Assembly (NCBI GenBank): GCA_003645495.1
Contig: QNFK01000111.1
Span: forward strand, 1-6,542
Direction: 5' to 3'
Source of the DNA: Gammaproteobacteria bacterium
GTDB taxonomy: Bacteria; Pseudomonadota; Gammaproteobacteria; Steroidobacterales; Woeseiaceae
Length of the DNA stretch: 6,542 nucleotides
Below, one piece after another: positions 1 through 6,216 of this stretch. Under the pieces are notes generated by a model. The model was given only the letters and a program-made list of their open reading frames with translations, was not told the DNA's origin and ran no database searches. The position numbers and the translations under genes were made by a program. Each line of letters begins with the position of its first letter. Within the stretch, counting starts at the first letter, position 1.

Positions 1-19
1 GGTAAGGGTCGCATCAGTT

Positions 20-1942
20 TTGCACCGCTACAGCATTGTCCTGGCGCTAACCTTGTTACTCAGCGCATGCGCAACAACTGACTTTGGCAGCTATGGCGGC
101 GGACACAATGAACGCCGCGCCGAAATGCTTGCACAGGATGGCCGTTACGCGGATGCCGCAGGCTTGTACATCGGCCTGGCCGCAGACGCCGGCGGAGCGG
201 AACGTGACCGGTTAACGCTGCTGGCAGTTGAACAATGGCTACATGCTGGCGATGGCATAAGAGCACGCAATGCATTGCAGGGAGTTACAACACCGCAGAG
301 TGGCGATCTGCTCTGGTTGTGGAGTGCGGACGCAGCTGCGCTTGCTTTGTGGGAGGGAAAACCCGACCAGGCACTGGCACTGCTCGAACCGCTCAGCCGT
401 CAACCGCTGCCTGTTGAACATCGCGTTCGTGTTGAGGCATTGCGCGCCGACGCGTGGTTGCAAAAAGGCGATCCTGTAAAAGCGATCGGCCTGTATACGC
501 AGCGAGAAAACTGGCTCGATGACGCCGCGTCGATCGAACGTAATCGTCGTAGATTGTGGGCCGGGCTGCTGGTCAGCGATGTAGCGGTACTGCGCGCGGC
601 AGAGGATGAAACTTACGATTCAGTAACACTTGGCTGGTTGTCGCTTGGTGTTCTCGCCAATACAACCGGACAACAGGGAATAGGCTGGGGAAACGGGGTC
701 ATTCGCTGGCAGGATCTGTACGTTAATCATCCGGCAATTGAAATCGTTTCCGACTTGTCCCTGCCGGACAGCGCCTTGTTGAATCATCCACGGCAGATCG
801 CATTGCTGCTGCCGTTATCGGGAAATAATTCGTCTGCTGGCAACGCCATCAAGAACGGTTTTTTTGGCGCGTATTTTGCCGCTGTATCCGGTCTCGACAG
901 CCAGCAACAGATTCGTGTCTATGACGTCAACGCAAGTGGCGGCGCTAAAGCTGCGTATGCAGACGCGGTTGCCGAGGGCGCAGAATTCGTAGTCGGCCCG
1001 TTGCTAAGAAGGAACGTCAGCGAGCTGGCAGCAGAAGTGTTGTTGCCGGTGCCGGTCCTGACGCTTAATTACCTCTCGGGCAATGCGCTGCCACCGCCAG
1101 GCTTTTACCAGTTCGCCCTGGCGCCTGAAGATGAGGCGAGCTCTGCAGCGGCGCGGGCATTCGATGAGGGGCGACGCAATGCAGTTGCACTGGTGCCGGC
1201 GAATGACTGGGGCCGCCGGGTACTCTCGAGTTTCACCAGCACGTTTGAATCTCTGGGTGGCAGCATGCTCGACTATCGCAGCTATGAGCCGGCAGATCAG
1301 GATTTTTCCTTTGAGATCCAGGGTTTGATGGCATTGACGAGTAGCGTGCAGCGTTACAACCGATTGCGCGCCAATGTAGGTTCTCCCCTGCAGTTTGATC
1401 CGCGCCGCAGACAGGATGTGGATTTCGTATTTCTGGCAACCGACGCCAAGGCCGGCCGCCTGATTAAATCGCAGTTGAAGTTTCATTACGCCGGCGAATT
1501 GCCGGTGTACTCGACCTCGTTTATCTATTCGCTGGATGGACGCTCGAACTCCGATCTTAACGGGGTGATGTTTGCTGATGCGCCATGGGTAATTGCGCCC
1601 CCGGCCTGGATCGCGGACTACCCGCAGATTTACAACGAATTCTGGCCGGCAGAGAAGCGCCTCGCGCGTCTGCATGCCATGGGTTACGACGCGTACCACC
1701 TGGTTGGTGGGTTGTTTAGTGCCAAGGACGGACCGATGGATGAAATCATCGGTGCAACCGGCCGCCTTTATCTTGAAGCAGACGGGCGCGTTCATCGGAA
1801 GTTAGCCTGGGCACAGTTTGAGCGCGGCGTGCCGGTGGCGTTGCCGGAAATTAATGAATTCCAGTTTATGTTCGAGGACTTTGACTCGGATTCAGGGCGC
1901 GATGAGCAAAGAGAATGGCAGGAAATGCCACTCGACAACTAG
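20..1942 (+). CDS. lpoA: LpoA-type penicillin-binding protein activator (outer-membrane lipoprotein)
   Basis: In E. coli, LpoA is an outer-membrane lipoprotein that reaches through the periplasm to stimulate the peptidoglycan synthase PBP1A. Seen here: a short hydrophobic signal ending in the lipobox L14-S15-A16-C17, with C17 as the predicted lipidated residue and Ala at +2, which fits outer-membrane sorting. A helical, TPR-like N-terminal region follows (about residues 30-240). The C-terminal domain has the periplasmic-binding-protein fold typical of LpoA, with IALLLPLSG at 260-268, VVGPLL at 324-329 and FYQFALAPEDEA from 362. The 640 residues lie within the family range (E. coli is somewhat longer). 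The start is TTG at 20, with GGTAAGGG at 1-8 as possible ribosome binding site. No ATG or GTG lies upstream in frame within the window, but the frame is open to the edge, so a start further upstream is possible. The stop overlaps yraN. The family is confident; the exact start is less so. Confidence 0.93.
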   Translation: MHRYSIVLALTLLLSACATTDFGSYGGGHNERRAEMLAQDGRYADAAGLYIGLAADAGGAERDRLTLLAVEQWLHAGDGIRARNALQGVTTPQSGDLLWLWSADAAALALWEGKPDQALALLEPLSRQPLPVEHRVRVEALRADAWLQKGDPVKAIGLYTQRENWLDDAASIERNRRRLWAGLLVSDVAVLRAAEDETYDSVTLGWLSLGVLANTTGQQGIGWGNGVIRWQDLYVNHPAIEIVSDLSLPDSALLNHPRQIALLLPLSGNNSSAGNAIKNGFFGAYFAAVSGLDSQQQIRVYDVNASGGAKAAYADAVAEGAEFVVGPLLRRNVSELAAEVLLPVPVLTLNYLSGNALPPPGFYQFALAPEDEASSAAARAFDEGRRNAVALVPANDWGRRVLSSFTSTFESLGGSMLDYRSYEPADQDFSFEIQGLMALTSSVQRYNRLRANVGSPLQFDPRRRQDVDFVFLATDAKAGRLIKSQLKFHYAGELPVYSTSFIYSLDGRSNSDLNGVMFADAPWVIAPPAWIADYPQIYNEFWPAEKRLARLHAMGYDAYHLVGGLFSAKDGPMDEIIGATGRLYLEADGRVHRKLAWAQFERGVPVALPEINEFQFMFEDFDSDSGRDEQREWQEMPLDN

Positions 1943-2298
1943 CCAAGCGTCGCGGCCACAAAGCTGAGCTTGAAGCACTTAAATACCTGAAGGCCAACGG
2001 GCTGGCGCCAGTGGCAAAAAACTTTCGCTGTCGCTTTGGCGAAGTCGACCACATCATGAGCGATGGCAATTGCCTGGTTTTTGTTGAAGTCCGCTACCGC
2101 GCCAGCAGTCGCTTCGTTTCCGCCGCTGCTTCCGTCGATCGCCACAAACAAAGAAAACTTGTGCAGACTGCAGCGTCATTCCTCAGCCAGCATGCCGAGT
2201 ATCGTAATCATAATGTGCGTTTCGACGTTCTGGCTTTTGATAAGGCACCAGACCGGCAATGCGAGCTACAATGGATTAAGGATGCCTTCAGGCCATAA
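1915..2298 (+). CDS. yraN: YraN family protein (UPF0102, endonuclease-like fold)
   Basis: A 127-residue protein matching UPF0102/YraN along its whole length. Motifs in order: RRGHKAE (12-18), N36-F37-R38, GEVD (42-45), VFVEVRYR (55-62), the SVDRHKQRKL segment (73-82), RFDVLAF (102-108) and the terminal WIKDAF (120-125). E18, D45, E58 and R60 sit where the family has its nuclease-like acidic/basic core, related in fold to Holliday-junction resolvases and restriction enzymes. The cellular role is not established; a DNA-processing function is inferred from the fold. The gene starts at ATG 1915 inside the end of lpoA (28-base overlap). The only nearby purine-rich stretch is AAAGAGA directly before the ATG, so translation may be coupled to lpoA. 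The SIS gene follows 14 bases after the stop. Position between lpoA and diaA/gmhA is conserved in gammaproteobacteria. Confidence 0.93.
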   Translation: MAGNATRQLAKRRGHKAELEALKYLKANGLAPVAKNFRCRFGEVDHIMSDGNCLVFVEVRYRASSRFVSAAASVDRHKQRKLVQTAASFLSQHAEYRNHNVRFDVLAFDKAPDRQCELQWIKDAFRP

Positions 2299-2302
2299 CC
2301 GT

Positions 2303-2306
2303 GGGA
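2303..2306 (+). promoter_or_regulatory. Ribosome binding site that selects the SIS-gene start
   Basis: GGGA at 2303-2306 lies 6 bases before ATG 2313. It overlaps the upstream in-frame GTG at 2301, which itself has no good Shine-Dalgarno sequence at the right distance (the yraN stop TAA is only 2 bases before it). This favours ATG 2313, giving an N-terminus MDAEKRIQEHF that resembles known DiaA/GmhA proteins. Confidence 0.6.
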
Positions 2307-2312
2307 TGCCAG

Positions 2313-2900
2313 ATGGACGCTGAAAAAAGAATTCAGGAACATTTTGCCGAGAGTATTGCAGTCAAGCAGGCATCTGCTGAGCAGATCGTCCAGAGCATCG
2401 CCAAAGCCGGGCAGCTGATGAGCCAGTCGTTGCTCGATGACGGCAAAATCCTGAGTTGTGGCAATGGTGGGTCCGCCGGAGACGCGCAGCATTTTTCAGC
2501 GGAACTCCTGAATCGATTCGAGATGGAACGACCCGGTTTGCCTGGTATGGCACTGACTACCGATTCATCGACGATTACAGCGATCGCCAACGATTATTCA
2601 TATGAAGAAATTTTCGCCAAGCAGGTTCGTGCGCTGGGTCGAAAAAATGACATTCTTCTTGCAATATCAACCTCTGGAAATTCTGAAAATGTCAGTCGTG
2701 CCATTGTCGCGGCGCACGAGCGTGAAATGCAGGTTGTCGTATTGAGCGGCCGCGATGGCGGACGTATGGCAGATTTACTGGAGGATGGCGATATAGAGAT
2801 CAGGGTGCCTGCGACGCGAACGGCTCGCATTCAGGAAGTGCACCTGGTTGTTCTGCATTGCCTTTGTGACTTGATCGATACGATATTGCTTGGCGGGTGA
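2313..2900 (+). CDS. SIS-domain protein, DiaA / phosphoheptose isomerase (GmhA) family
   Basis: A 195-residue single-SIS-domain protein. Two roles are known in this family. GmhA converts sedoheptulose 7-phosphate to D-glycero-D-manno-heptose 7-phosphate for LPS core synthesis; E. coli DiaA binds DnaA and controls replication initiation. The locus (lpoA-yraN-this gene) is that of E. coli diaA, but the P. aeruginosa gene here (PA4425) is annotated as gmhA. Seen: CGNGGSAGDAQHF (49-61), the sugar-phosphate loop ISTSGNS (118-124), D94, and RIQEVH at 172-177. H60, E64, Q174 and H182 match the positions of the GmhA metal/catalytic residues; E. coli DiaA has Ser in place of the Glu. The residue matching GmhA Asp169 is Ala171, as in DiaA. 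A zinc-binding heptose isomerase is therefore plausible, but a DnaA role cannot be excluded, so I give no symbol. Start chosen at ATG 2313 rather than GTG 2301 because of the GGGA site at 2303-2306. Confidence 0.9.
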   Translation: MDAEKRIQEHFAESIAVKQASAEQIVQSIAKAGQLMSQSLLDDGKILSCGNGGSAGDAQHFSAELLNRFEMERPGLPGMALTTDSSTITAIANDYSYEEIFAKQVRALGRKNDILLAISTSGNSENVSRAIVAAHEREMQVVVLSGRDGGRMADLLEDGDIEIRVPATRTARIQEVHLVVLHCLCDLIDTILLGG

Positions 2901-2924
2901 TGAATGGTGCACAGGATTGGGTTT

Positions 2925-2964
2925 GGCGATTGAAAGTTGATGCGTAATGCATTGATTGATCGCC
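2925..2964 (+). other. Imperfect stem-loop downstream of the SIS gene
   Basis: GGCGAT (2925-2930) pairs perfectly with ATCGCC (2959-2964). A further nine pairs join 2935-2943 to 2949-2957 around the loop GTAAT (2944-2948). An asymmetric internal loop separates the two stems, giving 15 pairs in total. Three of them (2936-2956, 2938-2954, 2939-2953) are G-U pairs in the + transcript and would be A-C mismatches in the - transcript, so the structure favours RNA from the + strand. It begins 25 bases after the SIS-gene stop. No T run follows, so it is not a standard intrinsic terminator; it could mark or protect a transcript 3' end. Confidence 0.4.
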
Positions 2965-2981
2965 CGTCGCCCCGATAGAAT
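2952..2981 (+). promoter_or_regulatory. Possible sigma70 promoter in the convergent gap
   Basis: TTGATT (2952-2957) and TAGAAT (2976-2981) are 18 bases apart, matching the sigma70 consensus at 4/6 and 5/6 positions. It points along + toward the sspB 3' end, where there is no convincing gene. It could be a leftover promoter of a lost dolP, the start of an antisense or small RNA, or chance. The -35 element lies in the right arm of the stem-loop. Confidence 0.25.
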
Positions 2982-3113
2982 CAAGGTCTCAGCTTTTGGA
3001 TTGAATTGTCTTTCCGTACGGCTCCTACGTACCTTGTCTACGATTTTCGTATTCACAGATGGCGCAGATAGGCAGAATTTTCGGCACCGCCAATATTTGG
3101 GTTTGGTGGGTGG

Positions 3114-3518
3114 TTATTTTACGACTTTGAGGTGGGAGCGGTCGCTGCTGCGGGGTTTTTCGAGTTCTTCCGGGTCGTCCGGGCCATCAGGCTGGTCGCT
3201 GCCATGCGAGAAAATCATTCCCTGGCCGGTCTCTTTTGCATAGATTCCCATCACGGATGAAATCGGCACCCAGACGTCAAACGGGACTCCACTGAAACGT
3301 GCGCGGAAACTTACACCGCTATTGGTCAGCTTGAGGTTGTGAGCAGCCGAGTGACTGACATTAAGAATAATTTTTTCATCCTTAATGTGCTCGGTTGGCA
3401 CTGTAACCCCATCCAGCGTTGTGTCGATCACTATATGCGGTGTGTGCCCGTTATCGCCCATCCATTCGTGCATGGCACGAATCAGGTAAGGGCGTTTCGA
3501 TTTGCTCGAGGACGTCAT
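3114..3518 (-). CDS. sspB: SspB, ClpXP protease specificity-enhancing factor
   Basis: SspB is the adaptor that binds the ssrA tag of proteins released from stalled ribosomes and tethers them to ClpXP. Seen in 134 residues: the N-terminal RPYLIRAMHEWMGDN (9-23), TPHIVIDTTL (26-35), GVTVP (37-41), IILNVSHSA (50-58), a FRARFSGVP segment (71-79) and IYAKETGQGMIF (92-103), all typical of the SspB substrate-binding domain. An acidic, proline-containing linker follows (about 104-126). The terminal LKVVK (130-134) corresponds to the LRVVK ClpX-docking tail of E. coli SspB. The protein is shorter than the E. coli one mainly in the linker. The start ATG has AAGGG 6 bases upstream. It lies 18 bases after sspA, consistent with one sspAB transcript. 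Confidence 0.95.
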   Translation of the reverse strand: MTSSSKSKRPYLIRAMHEWMGDNGHTPHIVIDTTLDGVTVPTEHIKDEKIILNVSHSAAHNLKLTNSGVSFRARFSGVPFDVWVPISSVMGIYAKETGQGMIFSHGSDQPDGPDDPEELEKPRSSDRSHLKVVK

Positions 3519-3536
3519 AATTGCCCTTTTAGCAGT

Positions 3537-4166
3537 TTACAAGCGCATTTCCTGCTCTAGCTCGGTCAGGCTTTCCTGGAAAGAGCGCCGCTCAAAGACT
3601 CTTTTCATGTACATCTCGATCGGCTCGGCCTGGTTGCCAAGTTCGATTCCATAAACCGGCAGGCGCCAGAGAATCGGTGCGATACTGCAATCCACAAGTG
3701 AGAACTCATCACTCAGGAAATATTGCTTGGCAGCAAACAGATCGACACTTGCCAGGATACTTTCACGCAGCATTTTTCTGGATTTAGACGCGAGCTTGCG
3801 GTCACCGTCGTTGTCGAATTGCTCCGCAAACTGGTACCAGTCCGTTTCTATGCGAAACAACGCCAGGCGAAACTGCGCTCGTGTTACGGGATCAACAGGC
3901 ATCAGTGGCGGATGCGGAAATCTCTCGTCAAGATACTCGATGATTACGCGCGAGTCGTACAGAACAAGATCGCGATCGACCAGTGTCGGTACGGTGTGAT
4001 ATGGATTCAGGTCCATCAGGTCTTCAGGCAAATCCGGGCCATCTATACTGGAAATTTCGATGTTGACACTTTTTTCGGCAAGTACCAGGCGCGTGCGGTG
4101 ACTATGAATACACGTCGGCTTCGAAAATAAAGTCATAACGGATCGTCGGTTGGCAATGACTGCCAT
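3537..4166 (-). CDS. sspA: SspA, RNA polymerase-associated stringent starvation protein A
   Basis: SspA has a glutathione-S-transferase fold and binds RNA polymerase. In E. coli it acts in stationary-phase, acid and phage P1 late gene control, while normally lacking GST activity. The 209 residues align from the first residue (MAVIANRRSVMTLFS) with E. coli SspA. The thioredoxin-like N-domain includes LVLAEK (27-32), LNPYHTVPTLVDRDL (53-67) and the cis-Pro region at V59-P60. YLDERFPHPPLMP (78-90) contains P84-H85-P86, the surface pocket known to be needed for SspA function. The helical C-domain carries YFLSDEFSLVDC and RVFERRSF. Residue 19 is Cys, where E. coli has Asp. The start ATG has AAGGGG 8 bases upstream. 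The 72 bases between petC and sspA contain no strong promoter or terminator that I can see, so read-through from petABC is possible. Confidence 0.96.
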   Translation of the reverse strand: MAVIANRRSVMTLFSKPTCIHSHRTRLVLAEKSVNIEISSIDGPDLPEDLMDLNPYHTVPTLVDRDLVLYDSRVIIEYLDERFPHPPLMPVDPVTRAQFRLALFRIETDWYQFAEQFDNDGDRKLASKSRKMLRESILASVDLFAAKQYFLSDEFSLVDCSIAPILWRLPVYGIELGNQAEPIEMYMKRVFERRSFQESLTELEQEMRL

Positions 4167-4238
4167 AATGCGGTCCCCTTAATAAAGTAAGTTAGTGCTG
4201 CTTTGTTTTTAGAAAGTTAAGTTGGTTGGATGCAACTA

Positions 4239-4973
4239 TCAGGTGACATCTTTCCAGACTTGTTTTTTGAGCATTGACGCAATGATCAGGAACACGATCA
4301 GGAACATTAATACCCAGACACCCAGGACGCGTCTGGTTGATCGGACCGGCTCGCCAATATATTCAAGAAAGTTTACTGTATCGCGGACAAAATCGTCGAA
4401 CTCCTCAGCCGACATCGTGCCCGGCGTTACCTGCTCGAATCGATCGAATGCCTCGATGCCATGGTCGTCTTCACTGAATATTGCCTTTTGATAGCCCTGC
4501 AGTTCCCATAAAACATTCGGCATGCTGGTACCCTCCAGCACACGATTGTCCACGCCGGTCGGGCTGTCCGGATCGAGATAAAAACCCCGCAGGTAATTAT
4601 AGACGTAGTCCGTGCCACGAGCGCGCGCCATCAACGACATGTCGGGTGGCGCCGAACCGAACCACCGGGCCGCATCATCAAGCGGCATCGTCGCCTGGAT
4701 AGTGTCGAACACCTGTTCAGCATTGAACATGAGGTTTTCTATGAGCTGATCTTCGCTGAGGTTGAGATCCCGCCCGAGCGTATTGAAGCGAACATACTTG
4801 GCCGAATGACAGCCGGCGCAATAATTCATGAAATTTCTTGCGCCGCGCTGTAACGAATTGATGTTGCCCGGATCATTGTGAGCTGGCTCAAGCTCAATGC
4901 TTGATGCAGCCAATGCGCCTGTCGTTGTGAGTAGTGCTGCCAGCACTACACTGAACCTGATGGTTTTATCCAT
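4239..4973 (-). CDS. petC: Cytochrome c1, haem-c subunit of the bc1 complex
   Basis: This subunit takes electrons from the Rieske protein and passes them to a soluble or membrane-bound cytochrome c at the periplasmic face. The 244-residue protein has a Sec-type signal peptide (K3, R6, hydrophobic core, likely cleavage near ALA at 20-22). The haem-c motif CAGCH is at 52-56. MARARGTDYVYNYLRGFY (115-132) is typical of proteobacterial cytochrome c1. TSMPNVLWELQG (149-160) holds the likely axial Met151. GTMSAEEFDDFV leads to NFLEYIGEP (201-209), and one C-terminal membrane helix (about 216-235) is followed by the basic KKQVWKD tail. ATG 4973 is preferred to the in-frame ATG at 5012, because AGGGTGG (4980-4986) lies 6 bases upstream and the signal peptide then has a normal n-region. 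The start overlaps the end of petB by 8 bases, suggesting coupled translation. Confidence 0.95.
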   Translation of the reverse strand: MDKTIRFSVVLAALLTTTGALAASSIELEPAHNDPGNINSLQRGARNFMNYCAGCHSAKYVRFNTLGRDLNLSEDQLIENLMFNAEQVFDTIQATMPLDDAARWFGSAPPDMSLMARARGTDYVYNYLRGFYLDPDSPTGVDNRVLEGTSMPNVLWELQGYQKAIFSEDDHGIEAFDRFEQVTPGTMSAEEFDDFVRDTVNFLEYIGEPVRSTRRVLGVWVLMFLIVFLIIASMLKKQVWKDVT

Positions 4974-6216
4974 GATAGACCACCCTGTCCGGAACCGGCT
5001 TCGTTTTGTCAATCGTCGTGTAATACGGCATCAAGAGAAAAAACCCGAAATAGATTACCGAAAATATTCGCGCCAGCATCACGTAAATTCCTTCCGCGGG
5101 TTGCATGCCCAACCAACCCAGCACTACGAAGCTGATGACAAATAATCCCAGGGCCATTTTGTAAATCCAGCCGCGATAGCGAATGGACTTGACCCTTGAG
5201 CGATCCAGCCACGGCAGGAATACCGGTATCAGTACAGACCCGGCCATGAGAATCGCGCCCCAGAGTTTGTTCGGCACCGCACGCAATATTGCGTAGAACG
5301 GCGTGAAGTACCACACCGGTGCGATGTGCTCCGGAGTTGCCATTACATTGGCAGGCTCAAAATTGGCGTGCTCGAGGAAATAACCACCCATGTCCGGCGC
5401 AAAAAACATCGCCGCGGAGAAAATCATCAGGAACACGATGATGCCAACCAGGTCCTTGGTTGTGTGATACGGATGAAACGCGATGCCATCAAGTGGCACG
5501 CCATCCGGCCCTTTGTGATCCTTGATTTCAATGCCGTCAGGGTTATTCGAGCCCACGTGATGCACGGCGACGATATGCACGAATACCATGGAGATCAGCG
5601 CCAGCGGCAGCACGATAACGTGCAACGCAAAAAATCGATTCAGGGTTATGTCTGTAATTGAATAATCGCCACGGATTATTTCAACCAGCGCCTCCCCGAC
5701 AAACGGGATTGCCCCAAACAGCGAAATGATGACCTGGGCGCCCCAGTAGGACATCTGGCCCCATGGCAGCAAGTAGCCGGCGAAGGCTTCGGCGAACAGG
5801 ATAAAGAAAATCAGCATGCCGATTATCCAGATCAGCTCACGCGGTTTCTGGTAGGAGCCGTACATCATCGCCCGGTACATATGCAGGTAGACAACGATGA
5901 AAAAGAACGATGCTCCGGTCGAATGCATGTAACGAATCAACCAGCCCCACTCGACATCGCGCATGATGTATTCGACTGACGCAAAAGCTTCTTCCGCCGA
6001 CGGTTTGTAATTCATCGTCAGGAAAATTCCGCTCGCGATCTGGATGACGAGCACAACAAACGCCAGCACACCGAAGATGTACCACCAGTTGAAACTCTTG
6101 GCAGCGTAATACTCAGTGATGTGGTATCTCATCGTTTCCGTGAACGGGAAACGATCGTCGATCCACTTCATGAAGCCACCCTTCGGCGTGCCAATTTCGG
6201 ATTCAATACGTGCCAT
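4966..6216 (-). CDS. petB: Cytochrome b, membrane core of the bc1 complex
   Basis: This subunit carries haems bL and bH and both quinone sites of the bc1 complex in the inner membrane. The 416 residues include several hydrophobic helices. Haem-ligand histidine pairs are H98/H112 (in YMHSTGA and YLHMYR) and H199/H214 (in FFALHV and FVHIVAVHH). The second pair is 15 residues apart, whereas mitochondrial and Rhodobacter cytochrome b have 14. GYLLPWGQMSYWGAQV (147-162) is the classic Qo-side cd region. GSNNPDG (222-228) and AFHPYHTTKD (246-255) are conserved loops. The Qo signature PEWY appears as P300-V301-W302-Y303, followed by FYAILRAVPNKLWG. The start is ATG 6216, with GGAG 7 bases upstream. 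An open frame continues further upstream but lies within petA in another frame. TAATG shares one base between the petA stop and the petB start. Confidence 0.97.
   Translation of the reverse strand: MARIESEIGTPKGGFMKWIDDRFPFTETMRYHITEYYAAKSFNWWYIFGVLAFVVLVIQIASGIFLTMNYKPSAEEAFASVEYIMRDVEWGWLIRYMHSTGASFFFIVVYLHMYRAMMYGSYQKPRELIWIIGMLIFFILFAEAFAGYLLPWGQMSYWGAQVIISLFGAIPFVGEALVEIIRGDYSITDITLNRFFALHVIVLPLALISMVFVHIVAVHHVGSNNPDGIEIKDHKGPDGVPLDGIAFHPYHTTKDLVGIIVFLMIFSAAMFFAPDMGGYFLEHANFEPANVMATPEHIAPVWYFTPFYAILRAVPNKLWGAILMAGSVLIPVFLPWLDRSRVKSIRYRGWIYKMALGLFVISFVVLGWLGMQPAEGIYVMLARIFSVIYFGFFLLMPYYTTIDKTKPVPDRVVYHG
4980..4986 (-). promoter_or_regulatory. Ribosome binding site that selects the petC start
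   Basis: Read on the - strand, AGGGTGG ends 6 bases before ATG 4973. It lies inside the end of petB. It supports this start over the upstream in-frame ATG at 5012, which would add 13 residues before the signal peptide. Confidence 0.65.

Larger units (their letters stand above)
2901..3113. other. Intergenic gap between convergent genes; usual dolP site, no gene seen
   Basis: This 213-base stretch separates the SIS-gene stop (+) from the sspB stop (-). In many gammaproteobacteria dolP/yraP, encoding a BON-domain lipoprotein, lies here on the + strand. No frame shows a lipobox or BON-like sequence. It contains an imperfect stem-loop (2925-2964), a sigma70-like promoter match (2952-2981), two copies of TTGGGTTTGG (2917-2926 and 3097-3106), and a small inverted repeat GTACG/CGTAC (3016-3020/3028-3032). 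No classic terminator (GC-rich hairpin followed by a T run) is visible for either convergent unit. Confidence 0.7.

Noticed and set aside
1004..1795. Long open frame (263 codons) on the - strand inside lpoA
   Set aside because: It is antisense to well-conserved LpoA coding sequence, is rich in Arg, Cys and Gln as expected of a shadow frame, and resembles no family I know.
3016..3032. Inverted repeat GTACG-7-CGTAC as a terminator or operator
   Set aside because: Only five pairs, not extendable on either side, and no T run in either direction; too weak to call.
2775..3056. 93-codon - frame across the end of the SIS gene and the gap, considered as a candidate gene in the gap
   Set aside because: It overlaps conserved SIS-domain coding sequence in antisense and has no recognisable motif.
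2956..3243. 95-codon + frame crossing the gap and the end of sspB
   Set aside because: No ribosome binding site. Much of it is antisense to sspB, with low-complexity Ser/Gly derived from the SspB linker codons.
4167..4238. Separate promoter for sspAB in the 72 bases after petC
   Set aside because: The best match (TTGCAT, 16 bases, TCTAAA on the - strand) agrees with the consensus at only 3/6 and 4/6 positions. A promoter is plausible biologically but not supported by the sequence.
4974..5012. Upstream in-frame ATG for petC, adding 13 residues
   Set aside because: It would lengthen the overlap with petB and spoil the signal-peptide n-region. ATG 4973 has a good AGGGTGG site at the right distance.
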